64,000 bases of DNA, taken from contig NZ_CP107008.1 of the NCBI RefSeq assembly GCF_025725685.1, positions 3,100,001-3,164,000 of the forward strand, given 5' to 3'. Both the position numbers and the translations under genes were made by a program. The notes below the pieces were generated by a model. It made no database searches. It was not told the DNA's origin and saw only the letters and a program-made list of their open reading frames with translations. This DNA is from Halomonas sp. M4R1S46. GTDB taxonomy: Bacteria > Pseudomonadota > Gammaproteobacteria > Pseudomonadales > Halomonadaceae. This document shows, piece after piece, positions 10,411-21,338 of the stretch (the first letter of the stretch is position 1; each line of letters begins with the position of its first letter).

Positions 10411-11280
10411 TCAGAAACGGTTGATCGGTACCTTGAGGTACACCTGGCCGTTGTCCTCGGCGGGCGGCATCCGGCCGGCGCGCATGTTGACCTGCACCGA
10501 GGGCAGGATCAGCCGCGGCATGCCCAGGGTGGCGTCGCGCTGGGTGCGCATCTTCACGAAGTCGTCCTCGCCGATGCCGTCGTGGACATGGACGTTGTGG
10601 GTGCGCTGCTCGTCCACGCTGGTCTCGTGCTGGTACTCCTCGCGGTCCGGGGCCTTGTAGTCGTGGCACAGGAAGAGCCGGGTCTCGCCGGGCAGAGCCA
10701 GCACCTTCTGGATGGAGCGGTAGAGGGTGCGGGCATCGCCGCCGGGGAAGTCGCAGCGCGCCGTGCCGTAGTCGGGCATGAAGAGGGTGTCGCCGACGAA
10801 GGCGGCATCACCGATCACGTAGGTCAGGCAGGCCGGGGTGTGGCCCGGCGTGTGCAGCACCCGCGCCTCCAGGCCGCCGATGGCGAAGGTGTCGCCCTCC
10901 TCGAAGAGGCGGTCGAACTGGCTGCCGTCCCGGGCGAACTCGGCGCCGGCATTGAAGGCCTTGCCGAAGATCTCCTGCACCTCGGTGATGCGCCCACCGA
11001 TGCCGGTCATGCCGCCGAGCTTCTCGTGCAGGTAGGGCGCCGCCGAGAGGTGGTCGGCGTGCATGTGGGTCTCGAGCACCCACTCGACCGTGAGCCCCTC
11101 CTCACGCACGTAGGCGATGATCGCGTCGGCGGAACGGACGTCGGTGCGCCCGGCCGCGTAGTCGAAGTCGAGCACCGAGTCGAGGATCGCGCAGGCCGTC
11201 GAGTCCGGGTCGCGGACCACATAGCTGAAGGTGTTGCTGGGCTCGTCGAAGAAGGCCTCGACGATGGGCTGCTGGGACAT
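10411..11280 (-). CDS. persulfide dioxygenase-like metallo-beta-lactamase protein
   Basis: A 289-residue ETHE1/Blh-type enzyme expected to oxidise glutathione persulfide to sulfite. Visible metal-binding motifs are THMHADHLSAA, the GHTPACLTY histidine, GDTLFMPDYGTARCDFPGG and FLCHDYKA. The true start ATG at 11278-11280 has GGAGG seven bases upstream; the longer frame in front of it has no homology. It heads an apparent operon with the two YeeE/YedE halves, so uptake or export of sulfane sulfur and its oxidation are linked. Confidence 0.88.
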   Translation of the reverse strand: MSQQPIVEAFFDEPSNTFSYVVRDPDSTACAILDSVLDFDYAAGRTDVRSADAIIAYVREEGLTVEWVLETHMHADHLSAAPYLHEKLGGMTGIGGRITEVQEIFGKAFNAGAEFARDGSQFDRLFEEGDTFAIGGLEARVLHTPGHTPACLTYVIGDAAFVGDTLFMPDYGTARCDFPGGDARTLYRSIQKVLALPGETRLFLCHDYKAPDREEYQHETSVDEQRTHNVHVHDGIGEDDFVKMRTQRDATLGMPRLILPSVQVNMRAGRMPPAEDNGQVYLKVPINRF

Positions 11281-11590
11281 GGTGTGCCTCCGTTGGCAGC
11301 GAAACTGTGGGAGACGCGGGGTCGGAGCGTCACGCTTGTGCGGATATGACCTCATCATGAACGGATTGTTTGTTATAACATAAGAACTATTTTTCATTAA
11401 AAGCCGAGCCGCCACTCTCCCGCGCCATGTCGGGGGGAACCGACTGCAGGGGCGGGCACGGGCTTCCGTCCACGCCCCCATCCGCCCCGCGAAGCGGCAT
11501 GTGCAGGCGGGTCACGGAGGGCGGGGGACCGCCCTACCACCAGGATAGTTGCCCCACCATGGCGTCTGGGGCGGGGCAGTGTGTCGGGGA
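11281..11590. other. AT-rich promoter region upstream of the sulfur operon
   Basis: This 310-bp gap separates the dioxygenase start from the end of the beta-CASP nuclease gene. Around 11350-11400 it becomes clearly AT-rich against the GC-rich surroundings, as expected for a promoter. It contains the palindrome listed at 11371-11380. I see no gene in it. Confidence 0.5.
11371..11380. promoter_or_regulatory. perfect palindrome TGTTATAACA, candidate operator
   Basis: A 10-bp perfect palindrome inside the AT-rich segment about 90 bp upstream of the persulfide dioxygenase start. Sulfur operons of this kind are often controlled by ArsR-type persulfide sensors (BigR/SqrR), which bind AT-rich dyads, but no such regulator gene is adjacent. 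The assignment rests on position and symmetry only. Confidence 0.35.
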
Positions 11591-13000
11591 CTAGAGCTCG
11601 ATGCGCTGACGGTAGACCGGGATCTCGGCCTCGATGCCACTTGCGGCCAGCACCGTCTTCAGCGCCTGCGAGGCCTGGGGTTCGCCATGCACCAGGTAGA
11701 AGCGCGGCTGGCCATGGAAAGCGCCGGCCCAGCCGATCAGATCGCTCTGGCCGGCATGGGCCGAGAAGCCCCCCAGGGTATGTACCCGGGCCTTGACGGC
11801 CAGGTCCTCGCCGAGCACCCGGACCCGCTCGGCGCCGTCGACGATCTCCCGGCCCAGGGTTCCCTCGGCCTGGAAGCCGACGATGACCAGCCGGGTGCTG
11901 GAGCGTTCGAGGTTGTAGCGGAAATGATGGACGATGCGCCCGCCGTTGCACATGCCGGCGCCGGCGATGATGACGGCACCGCCATGGATGCGGTTGATGG
12001 CCATGGATTCCTCCACGGTGCGGGTCAGGCGCAGGATCGGCAGGTACTGTCCGGGATCGCCGTGGGCGGCGACGTTGAGCACCTCGAGGTCCTCGGGGTC
12101 GAGCGATTTACGTTTGCGGGCATAGAGCTCGGTGACGCGGATCGCCATGGGGCTGTCGAGGAAGACCATCTGCTGGCGCAGCCGCCCCTGGTGATAGAGC
12201 ACGCTGAGGTGGTAGAGGATCTCCTGGGTGCGGCCCACGGCGAAGGCCGGGATCAGCACATTGCCGCCGTCCCGGTGGGCCTCCTCCAGCACCTGGGCGA
12301 ACTCCTCGAGGGTCTCCGCCAGGGGCCGATGGTCGTGGTCACCGTAGGTGCTCTCCATCAACACCAGGTCGGCGTCATAGACCTTCTCGGGGTGCTTCAT
12401 CAGCACCGAATCGGGATTGCCGAGATCGCCGGAGAACACCAACCGGCGCTGCTGACCGCCGGAGGGGATGGCCAGTTCGACGATGGCCGACCCCAGGATA
12501 TGCCCGGCATCGCGGAAGACCAGGGTCACGCCGCCGGGCAATGCCACCGGCCGGCCGAAGCGGTGAGGCTCGCAGAGCGACAGCGTCAGCGCGACATCGT
12601 CCTCGTCGTAGAGCGGCTCGATGGCCGGCTTGCCGGCCCGCCCCCGCCAGCGGTTCTCCCATTCCACGTCCTTGGCCATCACGAAGGCGGCGTCGACCAG
12701 CATGATCTCGAGCAGCTCGGCGGTGTCGGCGGTGCAATGGATCGGCCCGCGGTAGCCCTCCCGCACCAGCTTGGGCAGCAGGCCGGCATGGTCCAGGTGG
12801 CCGTGGGACAGCACCACCGCCTCGAGCTCCGTGGCCAGACGCCCGAACGGCACGGCATTGGCCCCCTCGACATCGCGGCCGCCCTGATGCATGCCGCACT
12901 CCAGCAGCAGCCGGTGCGGGCGCGGCTCGCCATCCACCTCCAGCAGGTAGCGCGAACCGGTCACCTCGCCCACCGCCCCCAGAAACGTCAGCGTCGACAT
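11591..13000 (-). CDS. beta-CASP metallo-beta-lactamase ribonuclease-like protein
   Basis: A 469-residue cytoplasmic protein of the beta-CASP/CPSF73-like family, presumed RNA endo- or exonuclease. It shows the metallo-beta-lactamase motif SHGHLDHAG, DAGHILGSA, GDLGNPD, the ESTYGD motif, a beta-CASP insert (AFAVGRTQEILYHL, GAGMCNGGRIVHHF) and the C-terminal RMMBL segment with GFSAHAGQSDL and LVHGE. It is transcribed leftward. Its substrate in proteobacteria is not established. Confidence 0.9.
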   Translation of the reverse strand: MSTLTFLGAVGEVTGSRYLLEVDGEPRPHRLLLECGMHQGGRDVEGANAVPFGRLATELEAVVLSHGHLDHAGLLPKLVREGYRGPIHCTADTAELLEIMLVDAAFVMAKDVEWENRWRGRAGKPAIEPLYDEDDVALTLSLCEPHRFGRPVALPGGVTLVFRDAGHILGSAIVELAIPSGGQQRRLVFSGDLGNPDSVLMKHPEKVYDADLVLMESTYGDHDHRPLAETLEEFAQVLEEAHRDGGNVLIPAFAVGRTQEILYHLSVLYHQGRLRQQMVFLDSPMAIRVTELYARKRKSLDPEDLEVLNVAAHGDPGQYLPILRLTRTVEESMAINRIHGGAVIIAGAGMCNGGRIVHHFRYNLERSSTRLVIVGFQAEGTLGREIVDGAERVRVLGEDLAVKARVHTLGGFSAHAGQSDLIGWAGAFHGQPRFYLVHGEPQASQALKTVLAASGIEAEIPVYRQRIEL

Positions 13001-13140
13001 GCCCCCTCCTCACGATGTGGTGGTTTCCCGCTGTCAGCATAACGAAGCCCGGGGAGAGGCGCCTCAACCTGTCGGGAAGCCCGCCCCCTCGACGCCCGGA
13101 CCTCGAACAGCGGCCCCGTCCTGGCCCTGGCGCGGAACGC

Positions 13141-13179
13141 ACGACGCCCCGTCCCGGGCAAGCCGGGACGGGGCGTCGT
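13141..13179 (-). terminator. 17-bp perfect hairpin downstream of glyA
   Basis: Positions 13141-13157 and 13163-13179 are exact reverse complements separated by five bases, giving a very stable GC-rich stem 34 bp beyond the glyA stop. A U-run after the stem is not evident, so it may act as a terminator of atypical form, a 3' stabilising structure, or both. It also insulates glyA from the beta-CASP gene. Confidence 0.6.
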
Positions 13180-13212
13180 GTCGGACAGCGGCCGGGCAGC
13201 GCCCGACGCGGC

Positions 13213-14478
13213 TCAGCGGTAGACGGGGAAGCGGGCGCAGACGGCCTCGACCTTGCCCTTCACCTCGGCCTCGATGGCGGCGGTGTCGGAGCCCTCAGCC
13301 ATCACGTCGAGGATATCGCAGATCCAGCCGGCCAGGTCGTGGCACTCGGTCTCGCCGAAGCCGCGGGTAGTGACCGCCGGGGTGCCGATGCGCAGGCCGG
13401 AGGTCACGAAGGGGCTCTGCGGGTCGCCGGGCACGGCATTCTTGTTGACGGTGATATGGGCACGGCCCAGGGCGGCGTCCGCGTCCTTGCCGGTCAGGCC
13501 CTGCTTGACCAGCGACAGCAGGAAGAGATGGTCCTCGGTGCCGCCGGAGACGATGTCGAAGCCGCGCTCGATGAACACGCCGGCCATGGTCTGGGCGTTG
13601 GTGACCACCTGCTGCTGGTAGGCCTTGAACTCGGGCGCCATGGCCTCCTTGAAGCAGATCGCCTTGGCGGCGATGACATGCTCCAGGGGACCGCCCTGGA
13701 TGCCCGGGAAGACCGCGGCCTGCAGCTTCTTCTCGATGTCGGCGTCGCCCTCGCTGGAGAGGATCAGGCCGCCACGCGGGCCGCGCAGGGTCTTGTGGGT
13801 GGTGGTGGTGACCACGTGGGCGTGGGACAGCGGGCTCGGATAGACCCCGGCGGCCACCAGGCCGGCGACATGCGCCATGTCGACCAGCAGGTAGGCGCCC
13901 ACCTCGTCGGCGATCTCGCGGAACTTCGCCCAGTCGATGATCTGGGAGTAGGCCGAGAAGCCGGCGATGATCATCTTCGGCTGGTGCTCGCGGGCCAGCT
14001 TGGCGACCTCGTCGTAGTCGATGCGACCGTTCTCGTCGATACCGTACTGCACGGCGTTGTAGTGCTTGCCGGAGAAGTTCGGCTTGGCGCCGTGGGTCAG
14101 GTGGCCGCCGGCGTCCAGGCTCATGCCCAGCACGGTGTCGCCCGGCTTGACCAGCGCCTGGAAGACGGCGCCGTTGGCCTGGGAGCCGGAATGGGGCTGG
14201 ACGTTGGCGTAGGAGGCGCCGAACAGCTGCTTGGCGTAGTCGATGGCCAGCTGCTCGACGATGTCGACGTATTCGCAACCGCCATAGTAGCGCTTGCCGG
14301 GATAGCCTTCCGCGTACTTGTTGGTCAGTTGGCTGCCCTGGGCCTCCATCACCCGGGGACTGGCGTAGTTCTCGGAGGCGATCAGCTCGATGTGCGCTTC
14401 CTGACGCGCGCTTTCCTTCTGCATCGCATCGAACAGGGCGTCATCGAAACCGGCAATCTGCATATCACGGCTGAACAT
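13213..14478 (-). CDS. glyA: serine hydroxymethyltransferase
   Basis: PLP enzyme converting serine and tetrahydrofolate to glycine and methylene-THF. The 421-residue protein has HIELIASENYASPRV, the PYGG-type KRYYGGCEYVD, the PLP-lysine motif VTTTTHKTLRGPRGG and the C-terminal RIGTPAVTTRGF. The ATG at 14476-14478 gives the normal N-terminus (MFSRDMQIAGFDDALF); upstream in-frame ATGs extend it without homology. Confidence 0.98.
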   Translation of the reverse strand: MFSRDMQIAGFDDALFDAMQKESARQEAHIELIASENYASPRVMEAQGSQLTNKYAEGYPGKRYYGGCEYVDIVEQLAIDYAKQLFGASYANVQPHSGSQANGAVFQALVKPGDTVLGMSLDAGGHLTHGAKPNFSGKHYNAVQYGIDENGRIDYDEVAKLAREHQPKMIIAGFSAYSQIIDWAKFREIADEVGAYLLVDMAHVAGLVAAGVYPSPLSHAHVVTTTTHKTLRGPRGGLILSSEGDADIEKKLQAAVFPGIQGGPLEHVIAAKAICFKEAMAPEFKAYQQQVVTNAQTMAGVFIERGFDIVSGGTEDHLFLLSLVKQGLTGKDADAALGRAHITVNKNAVPGDPQSPFVTSGLRIGTPAVTTRGFGETECHDLAGWICDILDVMAEGSDTAAIEAEVKGKVEAVCARFPVYR

Positions 14479-14608
14479 CGGCGGGAAACCTCGCATCACG
14501 GGAGAATCGAAGGACGTCATGATACCCCAGCCCATGACGGCTTTCACATGAAAGCCCGTCATGGTGCGCCCCATCATTTCTCATGCGAGCTTCAGAAATA
14601 CTGAAGGG

Positions 14609-16018
14609 TCAGTGCGTCTCCACGCGCATCGACAGCTTGCTCGGCAGCATCAGCGGGTCGTCGGCGAGCTTGTCCATGCCGGTCTCCGCCGGCAGGGAGA
14701 GATGGATCACCAGCTCGCTGGCCTTGCCCTCCATCATGTCCACCACGCCGTCGAGGATGGCCCCGAACTCCGCCCCGAGCATGGTCCCGAAGCCCTTGGC
14801 CTGGGTCCGCGCCTGGGCCAGGAAGTCGGCCTCGCTGACGCCCCGGCTGGCCGCCATCACCGCCGGCATGCGCCCGAACAGGCCGAGCTCGGTCAGGGTC
14901 GTCTCGATCTCGCCGCCGAGCAGGGTGACGCCCTCGAGGCTGTTCATCTCGGCCAGGTAGGTCGACGGCTCGACCCCCTCGGGCAGGCGCACCGGCAGCT
15001 CGGTATCGATGGTCCAGCGGAAGGCATCGCCGGCGGTGATCCGGCTCTCGCCGGTCAACAGGCTCTCGGGCCCGACGGTCTGCCACTCGCCGTCGAAGGC
15101 GGCATCGACCGTCAGCCGGCCGCTGCCGCCGGTGAGCACGTTGCTGGCCATGCGCAGCTGGGTCTGCTCGTTCTCCGGGGCCAGCTCGACCATCCGCGCC
15201 AGGTCGAGCTCGAGGGACTCGAGCCACATCCCGCCCCCGCCGTCGGTCATGTCGCCGTCGAGACGCAGGCGCTCGAGGGTCGCCACCAGCCGCTCGGCCT
15301 CGATGCTCAGGTCGCTGAGCTCCAGTCGCTCGAGGGTCCGCTCCTCCTGCTCCCGGTCGAGCCCGCGCAGCCCCGCCAGGCTGATAGACGCCAGCGAGAA
15401 GTGGCCGTCGCCGATGTCCTCCAGTTGCTCCCCGCTGCCACGGATGCCGGTCATCTCCAGGCGGCCGATGGCCTGGCGAGAGAGCTCGGTGGCATACAGG
15501 TGCTCGATGGTCAGCCGCCCGGTGGCCGTGCCGAGGAAGACCTCCTTGCCCCCCTCGACCCGAGTGCGCGGCGTCTCGCGGCTCATCGCCAGGCCGTCGA
15601 TGGTCAGCTCGGCGGCCGCGAGCTCGCCGTCCAGCGGCAGGTCGTGCAGGGCCAGCAGCGGCCGGGAGGGCTCGCCGACCACCAGCCGCTCGGCGCTGAT
15701 GACGCCCGGCTCGTCGTTCTGGGCCTCGAGGCGCAGGCCTTCCATCACCACCTCGTCGGGCCGGTCGTAGTCGCCCTCGACCGTGTAGCGATCGAGCCGC
15801 AGCCGGTCGCCGTTATCGCCGACGAAGACCAGGTCCTCGGCGGTGGTGCTGCCGCCCAGCAGGCTATCGGAGACCTCGCCGATGGACAGCTCGCCGGGCG
15901 TGTCGGCGAACAGCGCGCGCAGGTCGGCCTCGAGCCGCTCGGCATCGGCCAGGGCCGGGCCGGACAGCCCCAGGAGCAGCGCGGCCAGCGCCGCGCCCCG
16001 GGTCAGCGTGGTGGACAT
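14609..16018 (-). CDS. DUF945-like periplasmic protein
   Basis: A 469-residue secreted protein with a clear signal peptide (hydrophobic LTRGAALAALLLGLSGPALA, cleavage after ALA) and a repetitive, beta-rich body of alternating short LxxLxLxG strands, as in DUF945/YdgA proteins. A strong GGAGGTGA stands eight bases before the ATG at 16016-16018. The reading frame stays open upstream into the remnant at 16070-16225, but the Shine-Dalgarno and signal peptide fix the start. Function unknown. Confidence 0.65.
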   Translation of the reverse strand: MSTTLTRGAALAALLLGLSGPALADAERLEADLRALFADTPGELSIGEVSDSLLGGSTTAEDLVFVGDNGDRLRLDRYTVEGDYDRPDEVVMEGLRLEAQNDEPGVISAERLVVGEPSRPLLALHDLPLDGELAAAELTIDGLAMSRETPRTRVEGGKEVFLGTATGRLTIEHLYATELSRQAIGRLEMTGIRGSGEQLEDIGDGHFSLASISLAGLRGLDREQEERTLERLELSDLSIEAERLVATLERLRLDGDMTDGGGGMWLESLELDLARMVELAPENEQTQLRMASNVLTGGSGRLTVDAAFDGEWQTVGPESLLTGESRITAGDAFRWTIDTELPVRLPEGVEPSTYLAEMNSLEGVTLLGGEIETTLTELGLFGRMPAVMAASRGVSEADFLAQARTQAKGFGTMLGAEFGAILDGVVDMMEGKASELVIHLSLPAETGMDKLADDPLMLPSKLSMRVETH

Positions 16019-16069
16019 GACTGTCACCTCCTCTGTGATCGATGATGCGATGCGCCCTCCGGGCGCCCC

Positions 16070-16225
16070 TCGCTCGGGCGCCGCGAAGCGGCGTTCGAGC
16101 AGGGCCTTGACGTGGTCGAGCACGGCGTGGCGGGCGCGGCGCTTGTCGTTGGCGTCGATCAGCGCCCAGCCGCCGCCGACGTCATGAGTATGGACGAACA
16201 TCTCGTCGGTGGCGCAGCGCTTCCT
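16070..16225 (-). pseudogene. 3' remnant of a polyphosphate kinase 2-like gene
   Basis: After a TGA at 16226-16228 the minus strand reads RKRCATDEMFVHTHDV, then GGGWALIDANDKRRARH and DHVKALLERRFA. The W-x-L/V-x-x-x-DDK/NDKRRAR pattern is the C-terminal end of PPK2-family kinases. No start, Walker motif or upstream domain is present, and the frame has no stop before it runs into the DUF945 gene. It is best explained as a decayed gene tail. Family assignment is by motif only. Confidence 0.45.
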
Positions 16226-16262
16226 TCATCCCTCCTCCCTGGCCCGGTGATTCCTGCCGGCG

Positions 16263-18838
16263 TCAGGTCTCCCCCAGCAGGCCGAGGCTCGCCGCCGGTG
16301 CCTGGCGGCGCAGGCCCCGGGACAGCAGGTGGCCGATCACGCCGACCGTGAGGGCGCCGCCCAGGGGCAACCAGGCCCATAGCCCCCAGTGTACCCGCGG
16401 GACGAGATCCAGCCAGCCCCAGTAGAGGCCGGCCACGGCGAGCTCGGCCAGCAGCGCGGCGAGCAGGCCACTGGCCAGGCCCAGCAGGGCGAACTCGGCG
16501 CCCTGGACGCGGGACAGCAGCCGATTGCCGGCGCCGAACACCCGCAGCAGGCCGGCCTCGTGGGCGCGCACCGGGAGGCTGGCGGTCAGCGCCGCGTAGA
16601 GCACGCTGATGCCCGCCAGGAGCACGAAGCCGAGCACCAGCTCCACGGCCCGGGTCACCTGAGTCAGCACCTCGCGGACCCGGGCGAGGATCGCCTCCAC
16701 GTCGAGCAGGGTGACCGCCGGGAACTCGTTCACCAGCCGACGCAGGGTCTCCCGATCGCGGCCGTCGAGGTGGAAGGCGGTGATGTAGCTGTGGCCGAAA
16801 CGCTCCAGCACGCCGGGGGGGAAGATCACGTAGAAGTTGGGCCGGAAGCTGTCCCAGTCCAGATCGCGCAGGCTCGTCACCTCGCCGACGATGGTGTCGC
16901 TGCCGATGCTGAAGGTCAGGGTATCGCCCAGTGCCAGCCCCAGCCGCTCGGCGAGCCCGCTCTCCAGCGAGATCGGCACCGATGGGGTCCGGCCGTCGGC
17001 CTCGACGGCCGAGAACCAGCCCTGGCGGGCCGCGGGCGGGGGTGCCGCGAACCACTCGCCGGCCACCAGCCGGTTGCCCTCCGGCAGGGTCTCGCGCCAG
17101 GTCAGGTTGAGCTCGCGGCGCAGGGCGTTGTCGCCCCGGGCTTCCTCGGGCACGGCCTCCCGGGGCGGGCGGCCGTCGATGGCGGTGATGCGTCCGCGCA
17201 CCATGGGATAGAGGGCGGTGCGGGCCTCGGTGGCCCCCGCCAGGGCCGTCTCGAAGGCCTCCCGCTCGCCGGGCTGGATGTTGATGGCGAAGTGGTTGGG
17301 GGTGTCCTCGGGCAACTGGGCCTGCCAGGCGCTGAGCAGGTCGCCGCGCACCAGGGCGATCATCGCCATGGCGAAGAAGGCCACGGCGAAGGCCAGCAGT
17401 TGGCCCAGGCTGGAGCGGCGCCGCCGGGCCAGCTGTCGCCCCCCCAGGCGCAGCGCCTGCCAGGCGCCCTCGCCGCCCCGCTGGGGCAGCCGGGCGCAGA
17501 AGCGCAGCAGCAGGGCCAGCAGGCCGCCGCCGAGGCCCCACAGCGCCACCAGCGCCAGGCCGCCGCCCACCAGCAGGGCCAGGGATAGGCCAGGATCGCC
17601 GGAATACAGCCACAGCAGGGCCCCGAACACCGCCGCGGCCACCCCCACCACCAGCCAGGCCGAGGGCGGCAGCGGATCCAGCTCCCGACGCAGCACCTTC
17701 AGTGCACTGACCCGGCGCAGCCGGAGCAGGGTCGGCCCGGCGAAGCCGCCCAGCACGGCCAGCGCCGTGAGCCCGCCGAGCCACAGCGGGGTGAGCCCCG
17801 GGGGCGGCAGCTCGACCGGCATCACCGCGGTGAGCAGGGCCAGCAGGGCCGCCTGGCCAGCCAGGCCCAGCAGCGCCCCGAGGGCCGAGGCCGCCAACGC
17901 CAGCCACAGCAGCTGGAGCGCGAACAGCCGCACCAGGGTCCGCTGGCTGGCCCCGAAGCAGCGCAGCAGGGCCGCGGTGTCCAGGTGGCGCTCGACGTAG
18001 CGGCGGGTGGCCATGGCCACGGCCACCCCGGCCAGCAGCACCGCCGCCAGGCCGGCCAGGCTCAGGTAGCGGTCGGCCCGCGCCAGGGCACTGCCCAGCC
18101 GGGGGCGATCCCGGCGCACGTCGCGCACCTCGACGCCGTCGCGGCGCAACCGCTCGAGCAGCGGATCGAGCCCGGCCACGGCCTCGGCGGGGCCGGCGGC
18201 CAGGATCTCGTACTCGATGCGCGACCCCGGCTGCACCAGGCCGGTGGCCGGCAGGTCGTCGACGTGCATCATCAGCCGCGGATTGAAGCTGCCGAAGCCC
18301 GCCGAGGGATCGGCCTCGCGCTCGATGATGCCGCCCACCGCGAGGGTGACCCGACCGACCCGCAGGCGGTCGCCGGGGGCGAGGTCGAGGAGCAGCGCCA
18401 GCCGCGGGGCGACCCAGACCCGCCCGCGCAGCGGCCCGCGGGCCAGGGCCTCGACGCCCTCGCCGCGGTCCACCCGGGACACGCCGTAGTGGGGGTAGGC
18501 GTCGTCCACCGCCTTGAGGCTCGCCGGCTGGAAGGCCTCGCCGCGACTGACCATGGACACCATGTCGACCTGGTCGGAGAGCGCGAGCCCGGCCTCCTCC
18601 AGGGTCGCGCGCAGCGCGGCGTCGAAGGGCCGGGACTGCTCGAGCACCAGGTCGCCGCCGAGCAGCTGGCCGGCCTGGCGGGTCAGGCCGCGCTCCAGGC
18701 GATCGAGGAAGAAGCCGATCATGGTCGCCGCGGCCACCGCCAGCACCAACGCCAGGAACAGCGCCCTGACGTCGCCGGCCCGCAGGTCGCGCCGCAGGCC
18801 GCGCCAGGCGAGGCCCATGGCGCCGGAGGCCCGGCCGC

Positions 18839-18842
<4 letters not shown>
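16263..18842 (-). CDS. ybbP: FtsX-like ABC transporter permease (YbbP type)
   Basis: An 859-residue inner-membrane permease with two FtsX-type four-helix units, each with large periplasmic loops (helices near residues 20-40, 255-400, 430-480 and the last 130 residues). It overlaps the 3' end of the ATPase gene by 4 bp (ATGA). YbbAP-type pairs are MacB-like and are thought to move or release lipid-linked or hydrophobic molecules; the natural substrate is unknown. Start ATG at 18840-18842. Confidence 0.9.
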
Positions 18843-19553
<711 letters not shown>

Positions 19554-19555
<2 letters not shown>

Positions 19556-20219
19556 GACGAAGCGCTTCCCTGTTGGTCGACATCACACGGCACTGGGCCT
19601 GCTGTGGCTGATCCTGCTGCTGGCCGGCCCCCTCCAGGCCGCGGAGCGCCCGGTGCTGCTGGTGATGGGTGACAGCCTCAGCGCCGCCTACGGCATCGAG
19701 CGCCAGGCCGGTTGGGTCAGCCTACTGGCGACACGGCTGGCGGGCGAGGCCCGGGTGGTCAACGCCAGTATCAGCGGGGAAACCACGCGGGGCGGGGCGA
19801 CGCGCCTCCCCGAGCTGCTGCGACAGCATGCCCCGGCTATTGTTCTGCTCGAGCTCGGCGGCAACGACGGCCTGCGCGGCCTGCCTCCGGGGCAGATGCG
19901 CGCCAACCTGGCGGCCATGATCGAGGCGAGCCGGGCCGCCGGGGCCGAGGTGCTGCTGCTCGGCATCGACATCCCGCCCAATTACGGCCCGGCCTACCGC
20001 GATGCCTTCACCGGCGTCTACCGTCGGCTGGCGGACCGCTACGGCGTCCCGCTGGTGCCCTTCCTCCTCCAGGGCGTGGCCCTGGAGGAGGAGCTGATGC
20101 AGGCCGACGGCCTCCATCCCACCGCTGAGGCCCAGCCGGCCCTGCTCGACAACGTCTGGCCGAGGCTGGCCCCGCTGCTGCGTGCGCAGGGCATCGAACT
20201 GGCCGCGCGTCAGGACTGA
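19554..20219 (+). CDS. tesA: multifunctional acyl-CoA thioesterase / arylesterase TesA
   Basis: Periplasmic SGNH hydrolase (thioesterase I / protease I / lysophospholipase L1). The 221-residue protein has a signal peptide (LLWLILLLAGPLQAA), block I GDSLSAAYG with the nucleophile Ser, block III GGNDGL with the oxyanion Asn, and the catalytic Asp-His in ADGLHPT. AAGGAA precedes the ATG. Divergence from ybbAP is conserved in gammaproteobacteria. Its last 10 bp overlap the convergent eamA gene. Confidence 0.96.
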
Positions 20220-21106
20220 GCGTCGACCGGGGTGGCCGGGGCCTTCTGCCACTGCTGCAGGCCCAGGCCGCCGAGGATCAGCACCAGCCCGACCAGGGTC
20301 GAGGGCAGGATCGGCTCGCCGACGATGACGTACAGCAACACCAGCGACACCGGCGGGGAGAGGAAGATCAGGTTCGAGACCTTGGCCGTGCGCGATACCG
20401 TATGCACCGCCAGCTGCCAGAGCACGAAGGCGATCCCCATCTCGAAGAGTCCCACATAGATACCGGCCGCCAGCCCCGTGCCGCCGACCCACTGGAGGCC
20501 CGGTCCCAGTACCACCAGGGCGGTGAGGACCGGCACCCCGACGCTGAAGTTCTGCCACTGGGCCACCAGCGGGGAGCGGTGATCCCGGGCATTGAGCAGC
20601 CAGTAGAGCGCCCACAGCAGGGTCGAGACCAGCGCCAGGCCGACCCCCAGCGGATCGGCGAAGGCCACGTCGAGGACCCGGCCGCGGGTGGCGATGACCC
20701 AGACCCCCGAATAGGCGATCAGGCCCGCCAGGATGTCCATGCGGGTCAGCCGCTGGCCGAGGATGGGCACGGCCAGCAGGGCCATGGCCAGGGCCCACGT
20801 GTAGTTGAGCGCCATGGCCTCCTGGCCGGGCAGGCGATCGTAGGCGGCGAACAGCACCAGGTAGTAGGCCACCGGGTTCATCAGCCCCGCCCAGGCGGCG
20901 GTACGCCAGCCCCGGCCCAGGGCCTCGCCGAGCAGCCCACGGCGGACCACCAGGGCGCCGATCAGCGCCCAGGAGACCAGCGAGGCGATCCACATCAGCT
21001 CCAGCGGCGTCATGTGCTGCAGCGCCACCTTGAAGGCGGTGGCCACCGTGGACCACAGGCCCACGGCCCCCAGCCCGAAGCATATTGCGCGGCGATCCGG
21101 TGTCAT
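20210..21106 (-). CDS. EamA/DMT-family transporter
   Basis: A 298-residue inner-membrane protein with ten predicted helices in two EamA repeats, typical of drug/metabolite transporters that export amino acids or metabolites. The first repeat starts at AICFGLGAVGLWSTVATAFK; the second ends with VLILGGLGLQQW. The ATG at 21104-21106 gives the usual short cytoplasmic N-terminus; a GTG extension to 21166 is less likely. Substrate unknown. Confidence 0.9.
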   Translation of the reverse strand: MTPDRRAICFGLGAVGLWSTVATAFKVALQHMTPLELMWIASLVSWALIGALVVRRGLLGEALGRGWRTAAWAGLMNPVAYYLVLFAAYDRLPGQEAMALNYTWALAMALLAVPILGQRLTRMDILAGLIAYSGVWVIATRGRVLDVAFADPLGVGLALVSTLLWALYWLLNARDHRSPLVAQWQNFSVGVPVLTALVVLGPGLQWVGGTGLAAGIYVGLFEMGIAFVLWQLAVHTVSRTAKVSNLIFLSPPVSLVLLYVIVGEPILPSTLVGLVLILGGLGLQQWQKAPATPVDAQS

Positions 21107-21338
21107 GACAACTCCCTTTCCTCGTTTCAGTCCCTTCCCTCGTTCACGCCATCCCGGGATGCGCACAGGGCAAGCGCAGTTGGGTCTGGCGAGGGGGTCC
21201 GGGGACAGATCATAGAGGGGGTCCTACGCCAAGGATGGCGTCGGTAGCGCCCAGGGGGGGTCACAGCGCCCCTCGTAGACCTGTTGACGGATCAGCCCCG
21301 ACTAGCTGGATAGCCTTGGGGATGCGCAGCCCGCAACC

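Noticed and set aside
13137..13185. Small RNA or REP element at the 17-bp hairpin
   Set aside because: A single perfect hairpin just after glyA is better explained as a terminator or 3' structure; no second copy was noticed.
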